Below, piece by piece: positions 26,189 to 34,568 of a stretch of 64,000 nucleotides of DNA. The first letter of the stretch is position 1. Each line of letters begins with the position of its first letter. A model generated the notes under the pieces. The model did not search any database. It was not told the origin of the DNA and worked only from the letters and a program-made list of their open reading frames with translations. The DNA is taken from NCBI GenBank assembly GCA_964246745.1, contig CAXTRK010000004.1, positions 1 through 64,000 on the forward strand, read 5' to 3'. The DNA comes from Lichenicoccus sp964246745. GTDB lineage: Bacteria > Pseudomonadota > Alphaproteobacteria > Acetobacterales > Acetobacteraceae. Position numbers and translations under genes: made by a program.

Positions 26189-28278
26189 CCGATACCCATT
26201 GCCCTTATTGCGCCTTGCAGTGCGGCATGACGCTCAGCTCGGACCCTGAGGGACGCTGGTCGGTGGGCGCACGCGACTTCCCCACCAACAAGGGCGGGCT
26301 GTGCCGCAAGGGCTGGACAGCGGCCGAACTGCTGCATGCGCGCGACCGCCTGACCACGCCGCTGATCCGCGACAGCAAGGACGCGCCGCTGCGTCCGGCA
26401 AGCTGGGAAGAGGCACTCGACCACGTCGCGGCAGGCATCGAGCGCGTCCAGTCCCGTCATGGACGCGACGCCATGGCGGTGTTCGGCGGCGGCGGCCTGA
26501 CCAACGAGAAGGCCTACCTGCTCGGCAAGTTCGCCCGCGTCGCACTCCGCACCGCCAACATCGACTATAACGGACGCTTCTGCATGGCCTCCGCCGCCGT
26601 CGCGGCGCAACTCGCCTTCGGGCTGGACCGCGGACTGCCGTTTCCACTCGCGGATATTCCAAGCGCCGACGCGATCCTCATCGTCGGCGGCAATCCGGCG
26701 GAGACGATGCCGCCGATCATGCAGTATTTCGAGGCGCAGCGCGCGCGTGGCGGCACGCTGATCGTGGCCGACCCAAGACACACGCCCACAGTCGACGCCG
26801 CCCACCTGCACCTGCAGCTCACCCCCGGCACCGACGCGGCGCTGGCGCTCGGGCTGCTGCATGTCGTGATCCGCGACCGGCTGGTCGACCACGATTACAT
26901 CGCCTCGCGCACCAGCGGCTTCGACGCGGCGCGGCGGATCGCCGCCTCTTACTGGCCGGACCGCGTCGAGCGGATCACCGGCGTGCCGGAAGTGCTGATC
27001 GTCGATGCGGCGCACCGGCTTGGACGCGCACGCACCGCGATGATCCTGAGTGCGCGCGGCCCGGAGCAGCAGAGCCACGGCACCGACAACACGCTCGCTT
27101 TCATCAATCTTGCGCTGGCACTTGGATTGCCCGGCCGGCCGAACAGCGGCTGGGGCTGCCTGACCGGACAAGGCAACGGCCAGGGCGGCCGGGAGCACGG
27201 CCAGAAATCCGACCAGTTGCCGGGCTACCGCAAGCTCGCCGATCCCGCCGACCGCGCCGCCGTCGCCAAGGTCTGGGGCGTCGCACCCGAGAGCCTGCCC
27301 CAGCCCGGCCTGCCGGCGAGCGAGATGCTGGGCAGCCTCGGACCTGGCGGCGCCGTCCAGGGGCTGCTGGTGATGGCCGCCAACATCGTCGTCTCGGCGC
27401 CGGACAGCCTTCGTCTGATCGAGCGGCTGCGCCGGGTCGAGCTGCTGGTGGTGGCCGACATCTTCCTCTCCGAGACGGCAGCCCTCGCCGATGTCGTGCT
27501 GCCGATCACGCAATGGGCGGAGGAGGACGGCACCACCACCAATCTCGAAGGCCGGGTCATTCGACGCCGCAAGGCCAAGGACGCGCCGGACGGCGTGCGC
27601 AGCGACATCGACATCCTCTGCGAACTCGCCGAACGGCTCGGCGCCGGCGAGCGCTTCGGCCGATTTGCCACGCCGCGCCAAGCCTTCGACGAGCTGCGCC
27701 GGGCTTCGGCGGGGGGCGCCGCCGACTACGCCGGCATCAGCTACGACCGCGTCGCCACCGAGAACGGCCTGTTCTGGCCCTGCCCAGACGAGAGCCATCC
27801 CGGCACCCCAAGATTGTTCGAGAACGGCTTCGCGCATCCTGACGGGCGCGCCCGCTTCCATCCCGTGCGTCATGGCGAGCCCGCAGAAACCCCCGATGCG
27901 GAGTTCCCGCTGTTTCTGACCACTGGACGCGTGCTGGCGCAGTACCAGTCCGGAACCCAGACACGGCGCGTGCCGGACCTCGCGCGCGCCTCGCCGTTCG
28001 GGTTCGTGGAAGTGCATCCCGATACGGCAAAGTCGCTGGCGATTGCCGCCGACGACGTCGTCCGGCTCTCCACCAGACGCGGCAGCGCGGTGCTGCGCGC
28101 GCGGCTCAGCGCCAACATCCGTCGCGACACGCTGTTCGCGCCGTTCCACTGGGGCGGGCCCGGCAGCGCCAACATCGTGACCAGCAACACCGCCCTCGAT
28201 CCCCGCTCGCGCATCCCGGAATTCAAAGTTTCCGCGGCCCGTCTGTCGCTTGCCGATCCAGAAGGACCATCACCATGA
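26185..28278 (+). CDS. nasA: Assimilatory nitrate reductase catalytic subunit
   Basis: Molybdopterin enzyme that reduces nitrate to nitrite in the cytoplasm. The N-terminal 4Fe-4S site is CPYCALQCGM with the fourth Cys in GLCRKGW. Mo-bis-MGD binding segments include YNGRFCMASAAVAAQ (a Cys at the usual Mo-ligand position), IVGGNPAETMPP, LTGQGNGQGGREHGQKSDQLPGYR, and the C-terminal FLTTGRVLAQYQSGTQTRR. At 697 residues it lacks the C-terminal [2Fe-2S] extension of enterobacterial NasA and is closer to NarB-like length. Its GTG start overlaps the transporter stop. Confidence 0.93.
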   Translation: MTDTHCPYCALQCGMTLSSDPEGRWSVGARDFPTNKGGLCRKGWTAAELLHARDRLTTPLIRDSKDAPLRPASWEEALDHVAAGIERVQSRHGRDAMAVFGGGGLTNEKAYLLGKFARVALRTANIDYNGRFCMASAAVAAQLAFGLDRGLPFPLADIPSADAILIVGGNPAETMPPIMQYFEAQRARGGTLIVADPRHTPTVDAAHLHLQLTPGTDAALALGLLHVVIRDRLVDHDYIASRTSGFDAARRIAASYWPDRVERITGVPEVLIVDAAHRLGRARTAMILSARGPEQQSHGTDNTLAFINLALALGLPGRPNSGWGCLTGQGNGQGGREHGQKSDQLPGYRKLADPADRAAVAKVWGVAPESLPQPGLPASEMLGSLGPGGAVQGLLVMAANIVVSAPDSLRLIERLRRVELLVVADIFLSETAALADVVLPITQWAEEDGTTTNLEGRVIRRRKAKDAPDGVRSDIDILCELAERLGAGERFGRFATPRQAFDELRRASAGGAADYAGISYDRVATENGLFWPCPDESHPGTPRLFENGFAHPDGRARFHPVRHGEPAETPDAEFPLFLTTGRVLAQYQSGTQTRRVPDLARASPFGFVEVHPDTAKSLAIAADDVVRLSTRRGSAVLRARLSANIRRDTLFAPFHWGGPGSANIVTSNTALDPRSRIPEFKVSAARLSLADPEGPSP

Positions 28279-28337
28279 CCGATTCCATACCGAAATGCAC
28301 TCAGGGCGTGTTCCGCTTCACCGAGATCGAGATCTGA
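28275..28337 (+). CDS. Possible 20-residue coupled ORF between nasA and nirB
   Basis: ATG at 28275 overlaps the nasA stop as ATGA, and the frame runs 20 codons (starting MTDSIPKC) to a TGA at 28335-28337, 28 bp before the nirB start. No similarity is recognised. It could be a coupling peptide that keeps ribosomes on the message between nasA and nirB, or the stub of a deleted gene. Confidence 0.35.
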   Translation: MTDSIPKCTQGVFRFTEIEI

Positions 28338-28365
28338 CATGGACATGATGCAGCAGGAGCACCCG

Positions 28366-30816
28366 ATGAAACAAAAACTGGTCGTTGTTGGCAACGGCAT
28401 GGCGGGCGCGCGCGCGGTCGAGGAAGTGCTTGCGCGCGGCGGCGCCGATTTGTTCGATATCGTCATGTTCGGCGACGAGCCTTATGGCAACTACAACCGT
28501 ATCCTGTTGTCGAACGTGCTGTCCGGCATGCACGACGCCAGTGAAATCTTCATCAATCCGCTCGAGTGGTACGAGGAGAACGGCATCACGCTGCACGCCG
28601 GCGAACGCATCGTCGACATCGATCGCGCCGCCAGGCTGGTGCTGTCCGACAAGGGCACGCGCGCGCATTACGACGTGCTGCTGATCGCCACCGGCAGCCG
28701 CGCCTTCATCCCGCCGGTCGAGGGCATGATGCAAGACGGGCGTCTGCGCAAGGGCGTGTTCGGCTTTCGCACCATCGATGACTGCCAAGCGATCGTGTCC
28801 GCCGCCAGGCAGTCGAAACGCGCCATCGTGATCGGCGGGGGCCTGCTCGGATTGGAGGCGGCGCGCGGCCTGCTCAATCATGGCTGCGCGGTGCATGTCG
28901 TGCATCTCGGCGCGCATCTGATGCAGGCGCAGCTTGATGTTCCGGCAGGGGGGATGCTGCGCACGGCGATGCAGGCGATGGGTGTGACCGTGCATCTGGA
29001 GAAATCCACCAGCGCCGTGCTGCACGACGAGCGCGGCCACGTCACGGGCCTTGCTTTCGCGGACGGCTCAACGCTGGAGGCCGACATGGTGGTGGTCTCC
29101 GCCGGCATCACTGCAAACAAGGAGATCGGCGTTCGCGCCGGGTTGACCGTCGAGCGCGCCATCGTCGTCGACAACCATATGCGCGCGGTCGATGACCGCA
29201 CCATCTACGTGGTCGGCGAGTGCGCGCAGCACCGCGGCCTCGTCTATGGGCTGGTGGCGCCGCTCTGGGAGCAGGCAAAGGTGTTCGCCGAACACGTCAC
29301 CGGGCGCAATAGCGACGCCGCCTATCACGGCTCCAAGCTCGCCACCAAGCTCAAGGTGATGGGCGTCGAGCTGGCCTCGATGGGGTTGACCGACGCGGTC
29401 GAGGAACACGACGAGGTCATCCAGTTCTCCGAACCGAAGCGCGGCACCTACAAGAAGCTGATCGTTCGCGACGGCAGGCTGGTGGGCGGCATCCTGATGG
29501 GCGATATCAGCAAGGCCGCCTACCTGATGCAGGCGTTCGACCGCGACAGCCCACTGCCCGAGGAGCGGCTGTCGCTGCTGTTCGATCTCGGCGCGCCGGC
29601 GCAGAAGGTGACGCTCGACGAGATGCCGGCGGACGCCCAGGTGTGCAACTGCAACGGCGTCAGCAAGGGTGCGATCGGCGCCTGCGTCGCCGCCGGCAGA
29701 CGCAGCGCCAAGACGGTCATGGACGCGACACGCGCCGGCATGGGCTGCGGCTCCTGCAAGCGGCAGGTGGGCGAACTGGTCGACTGGTTCTGTGGCGGCG
29801 CCGCCCCTGAGGACCCCTCCGTGCACTACTACGTGCCGACGATCCCGCTCGCCAAGCCGGAGCTTGCGCGCACGATACGCGAGCGCGGATTGAAGTCGGT
29901 TTCCGCCGTGTTCGCGGCCCTCGGCGGCGGCATCGAAGACCCGTCGGCCAAGCCGGCGCTGGCGTCGCTGCTGATCACCATCTGGAAAAGCGAATACGAG
30001 GACGAGCGTGACGCCCGCTTCATCAACGACCGCGTGCACGCCAACATCCAGAAGGATGGCACCTTCTCGGTGGTCCCCGAGATGCCGGGCGGCGTGACCA
30101 CGCCCGCCGACCTGATCCGCATCGCCGAGGTGGCGCTGAAATACGACGTGCCTCTGGTCAAGCTCACCGGCGGACAGCGCATCGACCTGGTCGGCATTGC
30201 CAAGGCAGACCTGCCGGGCGTGTGGAAGGATCTCGGCATGCCGTCCGGTCATGCCTATGGCAAGAGCTATCGCACCTGCAAAAGCTGCATCGGCACCGAT
30301 CATTGCCGTTTCGGATTGGGTGACTCGATGGCGCTGGCCACGCGTATCGAGCGTCGCTTCCGCGGCGTCGACAGCCCCGCCAAGCTCAAGCTCGCCACCG
30401 CCGGCTGCCCGCGCAACTGCTCCGAGGCGATGGTCAAGGATCTCGGCGCGGTCGCCATCGGCGGCGATAAGTGGGAGCTCTATGTGGGTGGCGCCGCCGG
30501 CGCGCATGTCCGCAAGGGCGACCTGCTCTGCACCGTTGCCGGCGAGGATGCGGTGATCAGGATTGGTGGCCGCTTCATGCAGTTCTATCGCGAGCATGCG
30601 AAATGGAAGGAGCGCACCTACACGTTCGTCGAACGGCTCGGCATCGAGCGCATCCGGGCGGTGGTGGTGGAAGACAGCGATGGCAACGCGGACGCGCTCG
30701 ACGCGGCAATGCAGCAGTCTGTCGATGCGGCCTATGATCCCTGGCAGGAGGCGACACGGCCGAAGACCGCAAACCAGTTCGCAGGCACACTCGCGTCAGC
30801 CGGAGCGTCGGCATGA
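28366..30816 (+). CDS. nirB: Assimilatory nitrite reductase [NAD(P)H], large subunit
   Basis: Sirohaem and FAD enzyme that reduces nitrite to ammonium. The ATG at 28366 has AGGAG seven bases upstream and gives the family start KQKLVVVGNGMAGARAVEE; an in-frame ATG at 28339 has none. Order: FAD/NAD domains (IGGGLLGLEAARGLL), BFD-like [2Fe-2S] (VCNCNGVSKG, GCGSCKRQVG, about residues 420-480), ferredoxin-like half domain, then the 4Fe-4S/sirohaem site (TCKSCIGTDHCRFGLGDS and TAGCPRNCSEA). Length is 816 residues, family-typical. It overlaps nirD by 4 bp. Confidence 0.95.
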   Translation: MKQKLVVVGNGMAGARAVEEVLARGGADLFDIVMFGDEPYGNYNRILLSNVLSGMHDASEIFINPLEWYEENGITLHAGERIVDIDRAARLVLSDKGTRAHYDVLLIATGSRAFIPPVEGMMQDGRLRKGVFGFRTIDDCQAIVSAARQSKRAIVIGGGLLGLEAARGLLNHGCAVHVVHLGAHLMQAQLDVPAGGMLRTAMQAMGVTVHLEKSTSAVLHDERGHVTGLAFADGSTLEADMVVVSAGITANKEIGVRAGLTVERAIVVDNHMRAVDDRTIYVVGECAQHRGLVYGLVAPLWEQAKVFAEHVTGRNSDAAYHGSKLATKLKVMGVELASMGLTDAVEEHDEVIQFSEPKRGTYKKLIVRDGRLVGGILMGDISKAAYLMQAFDRDSPLPEERLSLLFDLGAPAQKVTLDEMPADAQVCNCNGVSKGAIGACVAAGRRSAKTVMDATRAGMGCGSCKRQVGELVDWFCGGAAPEDPSVHYYVPTIPLAKPELARTIRERGLKSVSAVFAALGGGIEDPSAKPALASLLITIWKSEYEDERDARFINDRVHANIQKDGTFSVVPEMPGGVTTPADLIRIAEVALKYDVPLVKLTGGQRIDLVGIAKADLPGVWKDLGMPSGHAYGKSYRTCKSCIGTDHCRFGLGDSMALATRIERRFRGVDSPAKLKLATAGCPRNCSEAMVKDLGAVAIGGDKWELYVGGAAGAHVRKGDLLCTVAGEDAVIRIGGRFMQFYREHAKWKERTYTFVERLGIERIRAVVVEDSDGNADALDAAMQQSVDAAYDPWQEATRPKTANQFAGTLASAGASA

Positions 30817-31160
30817 GTGCGACGGCGATCATCGGCCGTCTGTCCGACATTCCCGAGGGAGAAGGCCGCAACGCCGAAGTCGCCGGCACCCGCATCGCCG
30901 TGTTCCATCTGCGCGGCGGCCAGGTGTTCGCAACCCAGGCCGAGTGCCCGCACCGATTGGGGCCCCTGGCGGACGGCCTGACCGGGAATGGCACGGTGCT
31001 CTGCCCATTGCACGATCGTCTCTATGACCTGCGCACCGGGGAGAGCCTGAACAGCGACTGCCGGATTGCCGTCTATCCAGCCAATGTGGACACCGATGGC
31101 GCGATTCGCGTTACCGTCGATGCGCCCGCGACCATCGAATCCTTGCGAGCTTCCGTCTGA
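30813..31160 (+). CDS. nirD: Nitrite reductase small subunit, Rieske-type
   Basis: Small subunit of the NAD(P)H nitrite reductase. At 115 residues it has a Rieske fold with cluster ligands CPH (AECPHRLGPLADG) and CPLH (VLCPLHDRLYDLRTG) intact, so it probably binds a [2Fe-2S] cluster, unlike the E. coli NirD that lost the ligands. The ATG overlaps the nirB stop as ATGA. It is the last gene of the nitrate operon; a GC-rich hairpin follows within 10 bp. Confidence 0.92.
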   Translation: MSATAIIGRLSDIPEGEGRNAEVAGTRIAVFHLRGGQVFATQAECPHRLGPLADGLTGNGTVLCPLHDRLYDLRTGESLNSDCRIAVYPANVDTDGAIRVTVDAPATIESLRASV

Positions 31161-31169
31161 ACCGGCATC

Positions 31170-31184
31170 GCGCGGCCGCCGCGC
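31170..31184. terminator. GC-rich hairpin between convergent nirD and an SsuD-like gene
   Basis: GCGCGG-CCG-CCGCGC, a 6-bp stem with a 3-nt loop, fills most of the 25-bp gap between the two convergent genes. There is no T tract. It could serve both strands as a weak terminator. Confidence 0.4.
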
Positions 31185-31185
31185 G

Positions 31186-32262
31186 TCAAGGCGGCGCGAG
31201 TGCGCAATGCGGCAAGCGCGGCAGGACGTAGCGGGCGAAGAGATCGCACTCGCGCAGATGAGGGTAGCCGGACAGGATGAAGGCCTCCACGCCCAGCGCG
31301 CGATAGGCTTCGAGCTTGGCGAGCACCTGGTCTGGATCGCCGACGATTGCGGCGCCGCAGCCGGAGCGGGCGCGGCCGATGCCGGTCCAGAGATGTGGCT
31401 CGACATAGCCCTCCTCATCCGCGTCCTCGCGAAGCTCGGTCTGGCGGGACACGCCGGCGGAGCCGGAATCGAGGGCGCGGGCACGGATCGCCTGTCCCTG
31501 CGCCGCATCCAGACGCGAGAGCAGGCGGGAGGCGGCGTCCCTGGCCTCTCTCTCGGTCTCGCGCACGATGACATGGGCGCGGTAGCCGAAGCGCAGCGCG
31601 CGACCGTGGCGGTCGGCGCGACGACGCAGATCGGCGATCGTGGTGGCGACATTCGCCATGCGGTCGGGCCACATCAGATAGACGTCCGCGCCGGCGGCGG
31701 CGGTCTCGCGCGCCGCTTCGGAAAGACCGCCGAAATAGAACAGCGGCGCGCGGCCGGATGTTGTTCGGATGCGTGGCGGCGCGAGGTCCACCCTATAGAA
31801 TTCGCCGCGATGGCGGACCGGTTCGCCGCCTAGCAGCGTGCGCAGGATCGCCACGCATTCGAGCGTGCGTGCGTAGCGCGCCTCGGAGGAGCGCTCCTCG
31901 CCAGGCAGGTCGCTGGAGATGATGTTGATCGAGAGCCTGCCTTCGAGCATGCAATCGAGGCTGGCGATCTGGCGCGCCTGCTGCGGCGGCCACATCTCGC
32001 CGCAGCGGATCGCGGCAAGCAGCTTGAGGCGGCGCAGCGCCGGCGCCATGCCGGCGGCGAACGTGACCGTATCGATGCCGAGCGCGTAGCCGGAGGGAAG
32101 CAGGATGCAGTCCATGCCGCCCTTCTCGGCCGTAAGCGTGATGTCGCGGCAGTGCTCCCAACTCGACAGCAGCGCGGGGTCCGCCTGGCCGAGATATTCG
32201 GCATCGTCGTCGCAGAGCGCCGCGAACCAACTGACCTCGACGGCTGGTGTCGCTTCATTCAT
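31186..32262 (-). CDS. SsuD-like FMNH2-dependent alkanesulfonate-type monooxygenase
   Basis: Luciferase-like (LLM) flavin monooxygenase of 358 residues, the SsuD subfamily by pattern: EVSWFAAL near the start, GMDCILLPSGYALGIDTVTFAAGMAP, the phosphate-binding GRLSINIISSDLPGEE, FYRVDLAPPRIR, PLFYFGGLSEAARETAA and the C-terminal AFILSGYPHLRECDLFARYVLP. SsuD cleaves the C-S bond of alkanesulfonates to aldehyde and sulfite using FMNH2 from a separate reductase; no SsuE-like reductase is in the window. It is divergent, 32 bp from a Gfo/Idh/MocA gene. A second SsuD-like gene lies at 50.2 kb. The substrate remains open. Confidence 0.87.
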   Translation of the reverse strand: MNEATPAVEVSWFAALCDDDAEYLGQADPALLSSWEHCRDITLTAEKGGMDCILLPSGYALGIDTVTFAAGMAPALRRLKLLAAIRCGEMWPPQQARQIASLDCMLEGRLSINIISSDLPGEERSSEARYARTLECVAILRTLLGGEPVRHRGEFYRVDLAPPRIRTTSGRAPLFYFGGLSEAARETAAAGADVYLMWPDRMANVATTIADLRRRADRHGRALRFGYRAHVIVRETEREARDAASRLLSRLDAAQGQAIRARALDSGSAGVSRQTELREDADEEGYVEPHLWTGIGRARSGCGAAIVGDPDQVLAKLEAYRALGVEAFILSGYPHLRECDLFARYVLPRLPHCALAPP

Positions 32263-32294
32263 GCTGATAGCCTCCGGCGCGCAACAAGATCAGG

Positions 32295-33371
32295 ATGGCG
32301 ATGCGGTTCGGATTGATCGGCAGCGGGTTGATGGGTCAGGAACATCTGCGAAATCTCCTGATCACGCCGGAGGCGGAACTTGTTGCGATCACGGATCCGG
32401 CCGAGACGTCGCTTGACTGGTCGCGGCGGACGCTGGGCGGGCGAACCGGCGCCATGTTGTTCAATGACGCTGACACGATGCTGCGCGAGACAGCGCTCGA
32501 CGCGGTGATCTTAGCTTCTCCCAATTACACGCACAAAGCGGTGCTCGACCGGCTGTGGGACACGGGGCTGCATATCCTTTGCGAGAAGCCGATGGCGACC
32601 AGTATCGCCGATGCACGCCACATCGTCGAGCGGGCGGCACGGCACCGGGGCGTGTTCTGGGTGGGCATGGAGTACCGCTGGATGCCGCCGGTCGCGGAGT
32701 TCCTGCGGGCGGTGGCGCAAGGGGAAGCGGGACAGTTGCGCCGGATTTCGATGCAGGAGCACCGGTTCCCGTTCCTGCCGAAAGTGGCGGATTGGAACCG
32801 CTTCAACCGCAACACCGGCGGCACGATGGTCGAGAAATGCTGCCATTTTTTTGATCTGATGCGGCTGATGGCGCGATCGGAAGCGGTGCGCGTGTTCTGC
32901 TCGGGCGGCGCGGACGTGAACCACCTCGACGAACGCTACGCGGGCGAGAAGCCGGACATCCTCGACAACGCATTCGCGACCGTCGATTTCGGCAACGGGA
33001 TACGGGCGATGCTCGATCTCTGCATGTTCGCCGAAGGCGCCGAGGAACAGGAAGAACTTGTCGCCGTGGGGAACGCGGCGCGGCTGAAGGTCACGATTCC
33101 GGGTGGTATGGTGGAGCGGGCGCCGCGCGTGCCGCAAAATGCACCGAAGCGGGCCGTCCGGCGGCACGTGCCGGTTGATCCCGCGGCGCTGGCGGCGGGC
33201 CATCATCACGGAGCGACGTACCACCAGTTGCGAGCCTTTCTGCGTGCGGCGCGCGGCGAGGCCGAGGTGGCGGTCACCGCCGAGGACGGTCTGCACGCGG
33301 TCGCGATCGGGCTCGCCGCCGAACGCAGCGCAGCCGAGCAGCGGGTGGTGGCGCTCACGGAGATTCTCTGA
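32295..33371 (+). CDS. Gfo/Idh/MocA family NAD(P)-dependent oxidoreductase
   Basis: Dehydrogenase of 358 residues. The Rossmann start is MAMRFGLIGSGLMGQEHLRNL, followed by the family motif LHILCEKPMATSIADA (EKP with the catalytic-region Lys). The C-terminal alpha/beta domain includes HRFPFLPKVADWNRFNRNTGGTMVEKCCHFFD. Substrates in this family are usually sugars, inositols or other polyols. It is divergent from the SsuD-like gene with only 32 bp between, so the two are probably co-regulated. Its 3' end overlaps the convergent MFS gene by 17 bp. Confidence 0.85.
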   Translation: MAMRFGLIGSGLMGQEHLRNLLITPEAELVAITDPAETSLDWSRRTLGGRTGAMLFNDADTMLRETALDAVILASPNYTHKAVLDRLWDTGLHILCEKPMATSIADARHIVERAARHRGVFWVGMEYRWMPPVAEFLRAVAQGEAGQLRRISMQEHRFPFLPKVADWNRFNRNTGGTMVEKCCHFFDLMRLMARSEAVRVFCSGGADVNHLDERYAGEKPDILDNAFATVDFGNGIRAMLDLCMFAEGAEEQEELVAVGNAARLKVTIPGGMVERAPRVPQNAPKRAVRRHVPVDPAALAAGHHHGATYHQLRAFLRAARGEAEVAVTAEDGLHAVAIGLAAERSAAEQRVVALTEIL

Positions 33372-34566
33372 GCGCGGGCCTTGCGGCCTTGGGTTCCATA
33401 AGGCCCAGCACCAGCCAGGCAACGCCGTAGGCGAAGGCGGTGATCAGGAACATCGGCCGCAGCGTGCCCAGCGAGGCGGCGCAGAGACCGGCGAGGCGCA
33501 GGCTGGCGATGCCGCCGACATTGCCGCAAAAAGCGCCGAATCCCATCGCGGCGCCCACTTCGCCTGTCGGAAAGCGGTCGGCGACGAGAGCGAAGACATT
33601 CGTGCTGAACGCCTGATGCGAGGCTAGAGCGATGCCGAGCAGCAGGATCGCGGACGGCCCGTGCAAGCCGGTGACGAAGGCGACGGGCATGACAGTCAGC
33701 GCGCAGACGCCCATGAGCGCGCGCCGGGCGGTGGCAAGCGCGATGCCGGATCGTGCGAGCAAAGCGGGAACCAGGCCGCCGAGCAGGGCGCCGGCCGCGG
33801 CCATGAGGTAGATCGCGGCGAGCGGCGGTCCCAACTGGCGAACGTCGAGACCCTGGGAGCGATGCAGAAAGTCCGGCAGCCAGAACAGCATGAACCACCA
33901 GGCCTGATCGATGAGCAGCTTGGCCGCGCCAATGGTCCAGACGCGCGGATCGGCCAGCGCGGCGGCGATCGGGATCGGCCGCTCCTGGCCACGCGCGGTC
34001 AGGCCTGGGGAGAGGCGGTGAAAGGGAAACGCCAGCCAGGCCGCGAGGAGCAGAAAGCCGACAACGCCGATGGCGGCGATCGTGCCGCGCCAGCCGAGGG
34101 CGGCGAAAAGCCCGGAGACGGCGAGCGGAGTCGCGACCGCCGCCAGATTGGGCGCCATGTTGATGGCGCCAAGAACCAGTGCGCGCCGCTCCGGCACGAA
34201 GATCAGCGCGACCGATTTCACCAGGGCGGGCGTGCCGACCGACTCGCACACGCCGAGCGCCACGCGCGCGGCGACAAACTGGGAAACGGTCGAGGCCACG
34301 GCGTGCGCGGTGGCGGCCAGGCTCCAGCCGCCAAGGCCGAGCGCGGTCGCGCGAACCACGCCGACGCGATCGACGAACGCGCCGGCGAAGAGCAGCGCGA
34401 GCGAGGCCGCGACCTGGAACAAGGTGGTGATCTCGGCATAGTCGGAGACCGTCCAGCCGAGCGCCTGGTCGAGCGCGGGCTTGAGCAGGGCCACCACCTG
34501 CCGGTCGGCATAAGCAATGATGGTGATGGCGAAGACCAGCGCCACGAACAGGCGGCGGAGCGCCAC
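33355..34566 (-). CDS. MFS transporter
   Basis: Twelve-helix permease of 403 residues. The start MALRRLFVALVFAITIIAYADRQVVALLKPAL and the loop FVDRVGVVRATALGLGGWS fit the ACS/hexuronate-type anion:cation symporter branch. It starts two bases after the TonB-receptor stop, so receptor and permease form one operon that would carry a substrate across both membranes. The substrate is not predictable from sequence; the monooxygenase neighbours suggest an organic anion. Confidence 0.85.
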   Translation of the reverse strand: MALRRLFVALVFAITIIAYADRQVVALLKPALDQALGWTVSDYAEITTLFQVAASLALLFAGAFVDRVGVVRATALGLGGWSLAATAHAVASTVSQFVAARVALGVCESVGTPALVKSVALIFVPERRALVLGAINMAPNLAAVATPLAVSGLFAALGWRGTIAAIGVVGFLLLAAWLAFPFHRLSPGLTARGQERPIPIAAALADPRVWTIGAAKLLIDQAWWFMLFWLPDFLHRSQGLDVRQLGPPLAAIYLMAAAGALLGGLVPALLARSGIALATARRALMGVCALTVMPVAFVTGLHGPSAILLLGIALASHQAFSTNVFALVADRFPTGEVGAAMGFGAFCGNVGGIASLRLAGLCAASLGTLRPMFLITAFAYGVAWLVLGLMEPKAARPALRESP

Positions 34567-34568
34567 GA

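Noticed and set aside
25912..28149. 745-codon minus-strand frame opposite nasA
   Set aside because: It lies antisense to a certain nasA, is Arg/Ala/His-rich and has no domain. Long antisense frames are expected at this GC content.
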